A DNA stretch of 64,000 bases from JAAYAY01 sp963674575 (lineage in GTDB: Bacteria; Planctomycetota; Planctomycetia; Pirellulales; Thermoguttaceae): the NCBI GenBank assembly GCA_963674575.2, contig CAXXQT010000005.1, positions 1,116,001 through 1,180,000 on the forward strand, given 5' to 3'. The position numbers were made by a program, and so were the translations under genes. Numbering within the stretch: position 1 is the first letter of the stretch; every line of letters begins with the position of its first letter. Below, one piece after another: positions 43,230 through 52,500 of this stretch. The notes beneath the pieces are model-generated. The model did not search any database, had not been told where the DNA came from, and worked only from the letters and a program-made list of their open reading frames with translations.

Positions 43230-44720
43230 ATGCCGTACCGAAGCAACGTCCGCCTGGCCGGTTTCATCCTGCTGTTGGCGACCTGCATGCTGGTCCGTTC
43301 CGAAGCGGCCTGGGGAGAGACGGCTCCGCGGAACGTCATCTTTGTTTTGAGCGACGATCATCGCTCCGACTTCATGGGATTCATGCCGGAGGCGCCGGAC
43401 TTCCTGGAGACGCCGGCCATGGATCGCATGGCCCGGGAGGGAGCGCACCTCAAGAATGCGTTCGTGAGCACGTCGCTGTGTTCGCCCAGCCGGGCTTCCA
43501 TCCTGACCGGGCAGTACATGCACCATCACCGGGTGGTCGACAACCAGCGGCCCGTGCCGCCGGGCACGACGTTCTTTCCCCAGTATCTACAGCGTGCCGG
43601 ATACACCACGGCGTTCTTCGGGAAATGGCACATGGGGCACGAGTTGGACAATCCCCGTCCCGGTTTCGATTACTGGGCCGGCTTTCGCGGCCAGGGCGAG
43701 TACTTTGATCCCACCTTGAACGTGAACGGGAAAAGAAAGCAGTTCCAAGGCTATTCCACCGACATTCTCACCGGACTGGCCCTGGATTGGCTTCGCGAGG
43801 CACGTCCGGCGAACAGGCCGTTTTTTCTCTACCTGAGCTACAAGGCCGTTCATTATCCCTTCCAACCGGCCCCGCGACACAACGCTCGCTATACCGACAA
43901 GGCGATTGACTACCCGGAGACCATGGCCAACACGGAGCGGAACTATCGGACGCAACCCCATTGGGTCCGGGAGCGGCGTTACAGCATTCATGGGATCGAC
44001 CACATGGAAACGGGGGCCTTTGACAAGGATCCGGTTCCGGATTTTGACGAGCTCTATCACAATTACTGCGAGGCGGTTCACGGGCTGGACGAAAACCTGG
44101 GCCGGCTGCTGGTCTACCTGGACGAGACGGGGCTGAGTCGCAACACGCTCGTGATCTACATGGGCGACAACGGGTTTGAATTGGGCGAGCACGGATTCTA
44201 CGACAAGCGAGACGCCTTTGAAGAGTCGATGCGGGTTCCCATGCTGGCCTACGCACCGGGCCTGATTCCCGCCGGCACCAAGGTGTCGGAGATGGTCCAG
44301 AACATCGACGTGGCGGCCACCGTTCTGGAAGCGTGCGGCGTGCCTGTTCCGAAGCAGGCCGCTATGGACGGTCGGTCCTTTCTGTCGCTGCTCCTGGGAA
44401 AGACGGTTCCGTGGCGCGACCACATCCTGTACGAGTATCACTGGGAGTGGAACTTCCCGGCCACGCCGACGACCTTTGCCATCCGCACGGACCGTTACAA
44501 GTACGTGTTCTACCACGGCATGTGGGACGACAACGGCTTTTACGACCTGGAAACCGATCCTATCGAGCGGCACAACCTGATCCACGTGCCGGGCTATCAG
44601 GAACAGATCCAGGCGATGAAGCAGCAACTTTTCGGTGAACTGGAAGCATCCGGCGGGCTGGTTTTGCCCGTTCGGCCTCCGGCGGGTGAACGTCTCGATC
44701 AGCGAAAATTGCGCCGCTAG
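43230..44720 (+). CDS. Secreted sulfatase (Cys-type, formylglycine-dependent)
   Basis: About 496 residues from the ATG at 43230, which follows GAGGGAGAG; earlier in-frame starts overlap the previous gene. The signal peptide is AGFILLLATCMLVRSEA. The sulfatase signature SLCSPSRASILTGQY (C84) holds the CxPSR motif whose Cys is converted to formylglycine. NVIFVLSDDHRSDFMG supplies the metal-binding Asp pair, and TTAFFGKWHMG and YMGDNGFELGEHGFYDK are further conserved blocks with metal and sulfate ligands. Planctomycetes carry many such enzymes for sulfated polysaccharides. It is close to the arylsulfatase/iduronate-sulfatase type but the substrate is unknown. An anaerobic sulfatase-maturating enzyme or FGE would be needed elsewhere in the genome. 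Confidence 0.93.
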   Translation: MPYRSNVRLAGFILLLATCMLVRSEAAWGETAPRNVIFVLSDDHRSDFMGFMPEAPDFLETPAMDRMAREGAHLKNAFVSTSLCSPSRASILTGQYMHHHRVVDNQRPVPPGTTFFPQYLQRAGYTTAFFGKWHMGHELDNPRPGFDYWAGFRGQGEYFDPTLNVNGKRKQFQGYSTDILTGLALDWLREARPANRPFFLYLSYKAVHYPFQPAPRHNARYTDKAIDYPETMANTERNYRTQPHWVRERRYSIHGIDHMETGAFDKDPVPDFDELYHNYCEAVHGLDENLGRLLVYLDETGLSRNTLVIYMGDNGFELGEHGFYDKRDAFEESMRVPMLAYAPGLIPAGTKVSEMVQNIDVAATVLEACGVPVPKQAAMDGRSFLSLLLGKTVPWRDHILYEYHWEWNFPATPTTFAIRTDRYKYVFYHGMWDDNGFYDLETDPIERHNLIHVPGYQEQIQAMKQQLFGELEASGGLVLPVRPPAGERLDQRKLRR

Positions 44721-44903
44721 GCGATTTTGGCGGTCAGGCCAGGCCGCTTTCCGCGGTATAATGCGATTGGAACGTTGCTTTCGAAGCCTCGAAATGACCT
44801 CGGGGTTCCATGGCTTATCGGCAAGACGTCGCGAAATGCCGGACGGATGGGAGCGTGACCTCTCCCTGGCGGTTGCGGGCGGGCTTGCAAGGAGTGACTT
44901 CGT

Positions 44904-45641
44904 ATGAGATCCGCGTCCATCCGTAACACCGTCGTCCTGTTCCTTGGAATGGCGATTGGGTTGCCTGCCGGCTATCTGGTTGCACGGACGCTGGCCCAGT
45001 CGCCGGTTGCCTCCACTCCGGATCATTCGGCAGAACTGGCTCAACTGCGTGCCGAGGTGGAGGAACTCAAGACGCAGATTGCCCCGGCGTCGGTGGACGA
45101 GCAGGTGACCCAGTTGCAGGGCATGGTGGCGGATATTCTCCTGCGAGGGGACGAGTTCTCGCTGCGGGCGGACTACGCCCGCACTGCCGACCGGCTCGAC
45201 GGCTATAAGCCATCCGACTTTGCCCTGCGCGATGCCGACGAGGACGGAACAGACGATCTGGAGCAGGTGAAGCAGGCCTTGGCGGCGATTCTTTCGGGCG
45301 CGGCACGAGTTGGTAAAGCAGAAAAAGCCGACTCGGCCGGCAACGCCGAGTTTCTGGGCAACCTGGCCCTCACCGATTTCGCCTTGGCGAACCACAGCCA
45401 CGCGAAGCTCGGTGACGTGCGCGTAGACGGCGCCCTGTCGGTGACCGGCAACACGGTTGTCTCGGGCGACGTACAGGTTTTCGGCGAGGTGATGGCGGTG
45501 GGCGGCGTGATTCCCGGCTCGGTCAATACGGATCCCAAGCCGGCTATCGCGGGCCTGATCCGCTACAACCGCCGCACGGGGGCGCTGGAGTATTGCGACG
45601 GGACCCGGTGGAACGAGGTTGCCGTGGTGAGCCAGCCGTGA
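44904..45641 (+). CDS. Exported coiled-coil protein with tail-fibre-like C-terminus
   Basis: 245 residues. AAGGAGTGACTTCGT before the start is a good ribosome binding site. The N-terminal segment (NTVVLFLGMAIGLPAGYLVA) is a signal or membrane anchor, followed by a coiled coil (STPDHSAELAQLRAEVEELK). A short Ca-like motif, DADEDGTDDLEQ, is at about 112. The C-terminal 100 residues (HSHAKLGDVRVDGALSVTGN, IRYNRRTGALEYCDGTRWNE) resemble the trimeric beta-prism and tip of phage tail fibres and bacterial adhesins. No prophage genes are nearby, so an envelope or adhesion-like role is more likely than a phage one. It sits alone after the sulfatase gene. Confidence 0.7.
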   Translation: MRSASIRNTVVLFLGMAIGLPAGYLVARTLAQSPVASTPDHSAELAQLRAEVEELKTQIAPASVDEQVTQLQGMVADILLRGDEFSLRADYARTADRLDGYKPSDFALRDADEDGTDDLEQVKQALAAILSGAARVGKAEKADSAGNAEFLGNLALTDFALANHSHAKLGDVRVDGALSVTGNTVVSGDVQVFGEVMAVGGVIPGSVNTDPKPAIAGLIRYNRRTGALEYCDGTRWNEVAVVSQP

Positions 45642-46181
45642 TTTTTTGTTGGCTGTCGGCTCCTGGTGATCGCCCGGTCCGACATGCCGGAGGAAGAATT
45701 CGATCGCGACGCCATCATGGCCCAGCTCGACGTCCAAACGTCGCGACTCCGGGCGGAAGTCGCCGCCTCGATCCACCGCAAGCGGGGTCCCTCTGCTCGC
45801 GTTTCATGTCGTGGGACCGACCTGGATGCCGGAAGGGATGTAGCCGGCAGAGCACCGTGGAGTGGCCTTTCCGAGCGGAACCATTAGACAACCCACTTTC
45901 ATCCATCCCGAATCAGTGATCTTCCCCTTTATCTGCGACATCATTTCGGGGGGGCGGCAATCGAATCTATAGAAACTCACTTGCTTTTGCAGCTGCAAGG
46001 GGTTACGCTGCTCTACGTTAGACGGTGCTACCCGGGGTGAATTGGTAGTGCCTGGGGTGTCTTGGCGGTATCTAGGATGGTGTGGTGATCTCCAGTAAGT
46101 ACGTCTGCCGCGGCGACGTACATCGCTCGATTATCCAAATCGTGGACGCTGCCTTCCTTCTCGTAAAAGGACCGTGTCAAA
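45642..46181. other. Intergenic region with a possible structured RNA
   Basis: About 540 bases without a convincing protein. From 45811 to 45897 the plus strand reads GTGGGACC ... CAACCCAC, with an internal GCCGG/CCGGC stem and a TTCC/GGAA hairpin. It resembles a compact folded RNA, and I cannot name a family. A 12-base palindrome TTGCAGCTGCAA lies at 45987-45998. The region ends at the GTG start of the FG-GAP-like gene. Confidence 0.4.
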
Positions 46182-47444
46182 GTGTATGCACCATTGAGAA
46201 TTGGCCGTTTTTCAGCGGCGATCAGCCTCGCGCTCGCGATCGTGCTCGGTTCGCTGGAATCGACGTACGCCGGAGTTTCGGGAGAATTGCTTGTCACCAT
46301 GACGAACCCTTCGGGCGTCCCTAATTGGTCGCAGGGCTTTGGGACGGCGATCGCCGGAGTCGGAGACTACGTTGTCGTTGGCGTTCCCTACGACGATCCG
46401 GACGGCCTGGGAAATGCGGGTTCGCTGATGGTATTCGATGCGAGTACGGGCGATTTTCTTCAGCGGATCCTGAATCCGAATCCATTGAAGAACAATCATT
46501 TCGGCAAGGCAATTGCCGCGGTGAATGGCCAGATTCTAGCGGGCAGTCAGAAGGACTACTCCTACGGGACGGGCGGTCGCGTATACGCGGGTCGTGCCTT
46601 CCTATTTGATGTTGCTTCGGGGGATGCACTCCTGACGATTTCCAGTCCCGATCCATCGAGCCGGCAGTATTTCGGCAATGCGACAGCCGCCTTGGGAGAC
46701 AATCTCCTGGTCGGCGAGTATCTGCACAGCCTTGGAAGCAACGTGACGGTCGTGGGATCGACCTACCTGTATGACGGGACCACGGGGGCCTTGTTGCGCG
46801 AGTACGCGAATCCTGATCCGCACCACCTGGATTGGTTCGGAACGTCCGTGGCGAGTATCGGGACGGAGATTGTCGTTGTCGGCGCACCCGGGTTCGACAA
46901 TGGCCTGGGGACCAATGCGAATCTCGGTCGAGTGTACTTGTTTGACGTCGATTCCGGAGCCCTTCTGGCCACCCTGGACAACCCCACGCCGGATTCGACC
47001 CTCAGATTCGGTTCCAGCGTAACAGCCGTGGGAGACAACTTCGCCGTGTCGGGAATGGCGGGAGACAAGGTGTACCTCTACGACGGCAAGACCTTCGAAC
47101 TTCTTCGGACGATTGACGATCCGGAATCCACGTCCTTCTCGGGGTTTGGCCGGAGTCTTGCCTGCCTGGGAGACGACCTTCTCGTGGGCGCATACGAATC
47201 CGAGAACGTCTACGTGTTTGACGGCGACACGGGCAGTCTGCTTCTGAGCCTCGACAACCCCGACCCGACGTACGAGTCCTTTGGCAAGAGCGTCAGCAGC
47301 CTGAACGGCAATATTCTCGTTGGCGCCAACGACGCGGCGTACGTGTTTCGTGGCCTTGTGCCGGAACCCGGATCGCTCGCCATGTGGGGCGGCTTGAGCA
47401 TCTTCGGCCTGGCTGCCAGGCGACGGCGAAGGCGAGCGGCATAG
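46182..47444 (+). CDS. FG-GAP-like beta-propeller protein with PEP-CTERM anchor
   Basis: 420 residues from a GTG at 46182 that follows AAAAGGACC. The signal peptide is SAAISLALAIVLGSLES. The body consists of about seven related blades with the pattern FGxxxAxxGDxxxVGxP (QGFGTAIAGVGDYVVVGVPY, FGKAIAAVNGQILAGSQ, FGTSVASIGTEIVVVGAPG, FGSSVTAVGDNFAVSG, FGRSLACLGDDLLVGA), the integrin-alpha/FG-GAP type of propeller. The C-terminus VPEPGSLAMWGGLSIFGLAA then RRRRRRAA is a PEP-CTERM sorting signal with VPEP motif, helix and basic tail, so an exosortase should process it. It is an exported protein, possibly linked to extracellular polysaccharide. No enzyme motif is present. Confidence 0.9.
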   Translation: MYAPLRIGRFSAAISLALAIVLGSLESTYAGVSGELLVTMTNPSGVPNWSQGFGTAIAGVGDYVVVGVPYDDPDGLGNAGSLMVFDASTGDFLQRILNPNPLKNNHFGKAIAAVNGQILAGSQKDYSYGTGGRVYAGRAFLFDVASGDALLTISSPDPSSRQYFGNATAALGDNLLVGEYLHSLGSNVTVVGSTYLYDGTTGALLREYANPDPHHLDWFGTSVASIGTEIVVVGAPGFDNGLGTNANLGRVYLFDVDSGALLATLDNPTPDSTLRFGSSVTAVGDNFAVSGMAGDKVYLYDGKTFELLRTIDDPESTSFSGFGRSLACLGDDLLVGAYESENVYVFDGDTGSLLLSLDNPDPTYESFGKSVSSLNGNILVGANDAAYVFRGLVPEPGSLAMWGGLSIFGLAARRRRRRAA

Positions 47445-47610
47445 CCAGCATTGCAACTGGTCGCTTGTTCGCGCCCGCCGAACCAGTGAGGGCCCCCTGT
47501 CTTGCGCTACGGGCCTGCAGGCAGACACAGTCGGATCAGCAGATCGTTGAGGGCTGCCCCGGCCGTTGGCCTATCAGGGCGGGAACTCGCTTCCTGGGCC
47601 CGGGGCGCAT

Positions 47611-47645
47611 AGAAAAACCCCGCCAATCGTTGGACTGACGGGGGC
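47611..47645 (-). terminator. Rho-independent terminator after the minus-strand PEP-CTERM gene
   Basis: On the minus strand, CCCCG and CGGGG frame an inner CCAA/TTGG stem and are followed by TTTTTCT. It lies about 25 bases past the stop at 47671. Since the plus-strand gene ends at 47444, the hairpin may also help stop transcription from that side. Confidence 0.85.
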
Positions 47646-47670
47646 TCGGGTCGAGAAGTGTTGTTGTTTC

Positions 47671-48246
47671 TTATGCTGCTCGTCTGCGTCGTCGGGCTGT
47701 TACGAGGCCCATCACGCCGAGGCCAGACCAGAGGATGATGGAGGTGGGTTCGGGAACGTCCGGGTTTGAGGCCTGGTCGACACCGTCCAGCCAGAGGCTC
47801 CAGTAGCCCTCGCCTTGGGCCCACCAGTTCTCAATTGGGATAGGCGTGTCGCCGTCAAACCTGAACCCCTGGGCCAGCGTGCTGCCGTTGGCGAAGTTGT
47901 CGTATGCGGCGACCGAGAAGATGTAGCTGCCGGCCGCGAGGGAGGCCAGTTCGATTCCGGAATCCCAGTAGGTCTGCCCGGGCTCTATGGAATCGTTATC
48001 ATCGTTCTGCGAGATCAGATCGCCGTTTGCCTTCCAGAGCGCGGTGATCGGGTCGAAGTTATCACCCGACTGAAACGAATCGGTCCAGATCCGCACGTTG
48101 GTGGCGTCGGTGTCGATGGAGAAGTTGATGAAGACCACGTCGTTGTGGTTGTCGATCGACCCCTCGAAGTGGAACAGCGCGGCGTTGGCGGGCCCCGCCG
48201 AGGCGAGAACCGCCGCTAGAGCGAGAATCGGTAGCAGTGACCTCAT
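47671..48246 (-). CDS. PEP-CTERM protein of the DVUA0089 type
   Basis: 191 residues. The signal peptide is LLPILALAAVLASAGPANAA. The body (FEGSIDNHNDVVFINFSIDT, VRIWTDSFQSGDNFDPITAL, GSYIFSVAAYDNFANGSTLA) matches the DVUA0089 family of small secreted beta-sandwich proteins. The C-terminus has VPEPTSIILWSGLGVMGLVT followed by ARRRRRAA, a clear PEP-CTERM sorting signal. It is a monocistronic gene on the minus strand, divergent from nothing and bounded by terminators on both sides. Two PEP-CTERM genes within 2 kb imply an exosortase/EpsH system in the genome. The function is unknown. Confidence 0.92.
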   Translation of the reverse strand: MRSLLPILALAAVLASAGPANAALFHFEGSIDNHNDVVFINFSIDTDATNVRIWTDSFQSGDNFDPITALWKANGDLISQNDDNDSIEPGQTYWDSGIELASLAAGSYIFSVAAYDNFANGSTLAQGFRFDGDTPIPIENWWAQGEGYWSLWLDGVDQASNPDVPEPTSIILWSGLGVMGLVTARRRRRAA

Positions 48247-48700
48247 TTTGGTTTCTCCGTAAGGCTGTGATAGAACTTCATCCGACCTCTAATTAGCTGT
48301 AGGCCGCCGCTCCCCGACTCCTGACATCAAGAACGAGAATCATGGCCAAATCCGTACTACCGACGGGACCGGTCAACCTAAATTGAATTATTGCCAGTCA
48401 TAGCTGGCAAAACGAAACCCCGCCAACCGAGGGGCTGACGGGGCTCTATCCCGTGCCAGGCAACAAAACACGGGTGTTCCGAAAAAGGTGACCCCTGGCG
48501 TCCAACATCACCAGAGCCCACCCGAGGAACCGGCATCCTTGCCCCGGCCAAACTTGAACCCAAGGGGGCAGCCCCCCAAGGCCATGAGGACACACCCACC
48601 TTGGTCTGGCCGGGCATCGAGACGGGAGTCAGAGTCGCACCTGGTCGCTCTTCGCTCCGCGAAGAGGCGATTGTTCGCTCCAGCGAACAACGACATTGGC
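48247..48700. other. Intergenic region with tandem hairpins
   Basis: About 450 bases between the PEP-CTERM gene start and the tetR stop. It contains the two terminator-like hairpins at 48391-48444. The plus strand from 48470 to 48700 has no protein-like ORF. Confidence 0.5.
48391..48444 (-). terminator. Tandem terminator hairpins downstream of the efflux operon
   Basis: On the minus strand, CCCCGTCAGCCCC pairs back through GGCGGGG and is followed by TTTCGTTTT (48444-48411). Directly after it is a perfect TTGCCAG/CTGGCAA hairpin (48410-48391). The first is a close relative of the hairpin at 47611-47645 (shared AACCCCGCCAA and CTGACGGGG). The position fits the end of the RND-tetR transcript, about 260 bases past tetR. 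Confidence 0.75.
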
Positions 48701-49312
48701 TCAGTGGCGAAGCATGCCCCTCACGGCGAGGTCCACGATGCTGTCCACGAATTCGCTGCGCGAGACGCCGTGCATGGCGGCAAGACCCGTGTAGTAGTGG
48801 AGGAACTTGAGCATTCCCAAGGCCAGCGGCAGGGTCTCCAGGTCCAGGTCTTCGCGAAGTTCGCCGTTGTCGACGCCCGACTGCAAGAGGGCCCGGAAGT
48901 CACGCATCACGTCGTCCATTTCCGAGTGGAGGGAGCCTTGCTGGTTAAGGCGGGCGACGACGCGAAACTCGGGATCTTCGGCCAGGATCTTGGCCATGAG
49001 CGGATAGTCTTCGAAGACCTGAAAACTCATCTTGAGAACGAGGCGGAGCCGCGCTTCAACGGTCGTATCCCGGGCGATGAGTTCGCGGAAGACGCCGGAC
49101 ACCTTGTGGTGAAGTTGCCGGGCAAGTTCGAAGAGAAGCTGGTCTTTGCTCTTGAAGTACAGGTAGAACGTCCCCTTGGCGATGCCCACCTCGCGGACGA
49201 TGTCGTCGATCACGGTTCGCTTGTAGCCGTAGCGAGAGAACTGTTCGCGGGCGACATCCATGATCGCCTGACGTTGTACCTGCTTCTTTTCTTCAAGAGA
49301 CGTTTGGGACAT
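48701..49312 (-). CDS. TetR/AcrR-family transcriptional regulator
   Basis: 203 residues. The N-terminal TetR helix-turn-helix is clear: AIMDVAREQFSRYGYKRTVI, then DDIVREVGIAKGTFYLYFKS and KDQLLFELARQL. The C-terminal ligand-binding helices are not family-specific. The gene follows the RND pump gene (gap of about 220 bases, containing a palindromic repeat) and is transcribed in the same direction. It is probably the local repressor of the efflux operon, with a drug or metabolite releasing it. Candidate operator sequences lie upstream of the adaptor gene at 54239-54279. The effector is unknown. Confidence 0.93.
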   Translation of the reverse strand: MSQTSLEEKKQVQRQAIMDVAREQFSRYGYKRTVIDDIVREVGIAKGTFYLYFKSKDQLLFELARQLHHKVSGVFRELIARDTTVEARLRLVLKMSFQVFEDYPLMAKILAEDPEFRVVARLNQQGSLHSEMDDVMRDFRALLQSGVDNGELREDLDLETLPLALGMLKFLHYYTGLAAMHGVSRSEFVDSIVDLAVRGMLRH

Positions 49313-49379
49313 GCGTTTTATCGGGGGAATGACGGAGCGAATACGAAAATCGATGCAAGGAAATACGAAATGCGAATAT

Positions 49380-49492
49380 CGAAATCCGAAACAAATTCAA
49401 AATCTGAAACACGAATGTCTTAAACGGAGGACGTGATAGAAGAGGTTTCTGTCATTGGAGGATTCAGGAATTCGTGCTTGTTTCGGATTTCG
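49380..49492. repeat. Long inverted repeat of CGAAATCCGAAACAA type
   Basis: CGAAATCCGAAACAA at 49380-49394 has an exact reverse complement, TTGTTTCGGATTTCG, at 49478-49492. The sequence between is AT-rich and partly palindromic. It is inserted between the tetR gene and the 3' end of the pump gene and looks like a non-autonomous interspersed palindromic element. Confidence 0.75.
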
Positions 49493-49532
49493 GATTTCCC
49501 GTTCAGAGTGTTGCACAATCGCGCACGGTATT

Positions 49533-52500
49533 CTAGGCGGCGTATTCCACCTCGGGTTCGTCTGATTCCGTGTCTTGCGGAGGGGACTCGATGTTCTCTT
49601 CTTCTGTCGGGAACAACAGCCGGGCGAGGCGGCGGAGGTCTTCGATGATGACGTAAAGGCTGGGAACCAACAGGAGCGTCAGAACCGTGGAGAACAGCAC
49701 GCCGAAGGCCAGAGCGACGGCCATGGGGATCATGAATCTGGCCTGGAAACTCGTCTCGGACATGAGGGGCGTGAGCCCGAGGAACGTGGTGAGCGATGTG
49801 AGGATGATCGCGCGGAAGCGGCGCTGCCCGGCCTGACGCACGGCACGGCCAATGGACATGCCGTCGCGGACGTAGCGATTGATGGCGTCGATCAACACGA
49901 GGCTGTCGTTGACGACGACTCCCGCAAGGGCCACCAGGCCCAGGAAGGAGATGATGCTCACCGTCTCGCCGAGCAAGATGTGTCCGACCACGGCCCCGAC
50001 GACGCCGAAGGGAATCGCAATGGCCACCAGCAAGGGTTGAACATAGGACTTGAAGGCCACTGCGATGAGCGCATACATGGCGAACAAGGCCACAGCGAAT
50101 CCCAGGCCCAATTCCTTGATCACCCGCTGTTGGCCCTCCATGCCGCCTTCGAGCGCCCAGGACATGCCCGGATACTTCTCGGAAAGGCCGGCGAGGAAGC
50201 CGGGCGGCGTCTCGTCGGCTCCTTCGGCGGTAAGTTCGGCCATGATCGCGTCGGGATTTGGGGTGATCTCGCGTTGGAGCAAGGCGGTCACGTCGGCCAT
50301 GCGTTTCCGTTCGCTTCGCTGGATGGAAGCCAGCCCCTGTCCGATCGAAACGCGAGCCACGCTCGAGAAGGGCGCGGCATCGCCCTCGGCGGTGCGAATT
50401 CGCATGTTTTCCAGGTCGGCAATGGAACGGCGTTCCTCGGGCGGGTAGCGGACGAGCACGCGAATATCATCGCGTCCCCGTTGGATCCGCTGGGCTTCGT
50501 CACCCCAGAAGGCCTGGCGGACCTGTCGGATTACGTCCCGTCTGCGAAGCCCCAGGGCCTCACCTTCGGGACGCGTGTCCAAGCTGATCTCGCCCTGCCG
50601 CGTTCCGAGGCTGTCGGAGATTTCGTACACGCCCGGATAGCCCCGGAGGATCTCCTTGAGTTCGCCGGCGGCCGCTTCCAAGTCGTCCAGGTTGTCGCTG
50701 GTGAGCCGGAGATGGATGTCCTTCTCATGTTCCCCGTCCGACGAATCGAAGGTAAGCCGCCGGACGCCGGGGACCGTTCCCACGAGTTTCCGCCAGCGGT
50801 CGGCGAGTTTGTCGGACGAAAGACCGCGGACGTCAAGGTTCTCGAATTCGATCGCCGCTTCGGCCAGGTGGGACCCGCCCGAAGCAACGGCCACTCCGCT
50901 GGGGTCCTTGGCCTGGGCAACCGGCTGGCTGCCCATGGCCACGAGGATGTGCTTGATCGCCTTGGGCTGGACGTCGCCGCCGTCGACCTCCTCGCGAAGC
51001 TGGCGAGCGGCAGCGTCGATTCGCTCGAGGATTGCGCGGGTCGCGTCAGCGGGGATGCCGTTGGGCATCTCCAGGGTGGCCACGGCAACATCACCGGGCA
51101 TACGAGGGAAAAACGCCTTTTTCACATGTCCTCCCAGCACCAGCCCGACGACAAGAAGCATAGCCGTTACGAAAACGGCCAGGGTCAGGTAGCGCCAGCC
51201 GATGGCCACCTCGAGAATGGGCACGTAGACGCGGCGGATGAAGGCTTGGAGGACGTGATCGACGATCCGCTGCAAATGTGAGAAGAGCCAGAACAGCGGC
51301 CAGAAGGGCATGAGGAACCAAGGAGTCTTCTCGTGGGCCAGGTGGGCTGGAAGAATGACCAGGGATTCCAGGAGCGAGAAGAGAAGGCACGAGATGATCA
51401 CAATGGGGATCACCTGCCACATTTTCCCGTCCACGCCCGAAATAGCGAACATGGGGAGAAAGAAGATGACCGACGTGAGCACGGCGAAGGTCACCGGCGT
51501 GGCCACTTGCTGCACGCCCGCCACGGCCCCCTCCTCCCCATGGAACCCATCAACCTGCTTCTGATGCACGGATTCGGCAACGACGATGGCGTCGTCGACG
51601 ACGATTCCCAGGACGAGGATGAAGGCGGCCATGGAGATCATGTTGATTGACACGCCCGCATACCAGAGCACGGTGAACGTGCCAATGAACGACAAGGCCA
51701 GGCCGACGGCGACCCAGAAGGCCAGACGGAGATCGAGGAACAATCCGAGCGAGACGAAGACGAGCAACAGGCCGGTCAACCCGTTGCGAATCATGAGGTC
51801 TTCGCGATCACTGTAGATCTTGGAGGCGTCCATCCAAGTGCTGAGATGCACGCCGGCGGGCAGGCTCGCCCGTCGCTCCTCGATGAAATCGTAGACGGTC
51901 TTGGCCACATCGGGAACGTTTTCCCGGGCGGTGGCCTGCACGCTGAGCATAACGGCGGAGTGGTTGTCGAAACGAGCCCACTGCTCGTCCTCTTCGTAGC
52001 CGTCGACGATCTGGGCCACGTCCTTGAGGTAGACCCGCGTGCCGTCCGCCTCGGTGCGCAGGACGAGGTTTTCGAATTCCCGCTGTTCGTAGGCCTGCGC
52101 CTGGGTGCGAATACGGATGTCGCCGGCCTTGGAACGGATTGAGCCGGCGGGAAGATTCAGCGAGGAAGCGCGCACCGCCTGGGCCACGGCGTCGAAGGTG
52201 AGTCCATAACGCCGCAGGTCCTTTTCCGAGATGTGGATACCGATCTCGTAAGGTCGCACGCCGCCCAGCTTGACCTGGGTGATCCCCGGCAAGGTGAGCA
52301 GGTCCTCGCGAACGTCCTCGGCCAGAAGCCGCAGCGTCGTCTCGTCGGCCGTTTCACTGGAAAGGGCCACGGTGATCACGAGCAGACGGAGCGAAAGTTC
52401 CTCGATCACCGGCTCTTCGGCGTCGTCCGGGAAGGTGGTGATGGCGTCGACGCGGGTTTTCACGTCGTTCATCAAGGCGCGGGTGTCGGAGTCGGCGCGG

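Noticed and set aside
43587..45776. 729-codon open frame on the minus strand
   Set aside because: It covers the sulfatase and the coiled-coil protein genes in antisense. No domain, signal or ribosome binding site supports it.
45811..45897. Signal recognition particle (4.5S) RNA
   Set aside because: Some bases resemble the 3' arm of 4.5S RNA, but the essential CAGGTCCGGAAGGAAGCAG core is not present.
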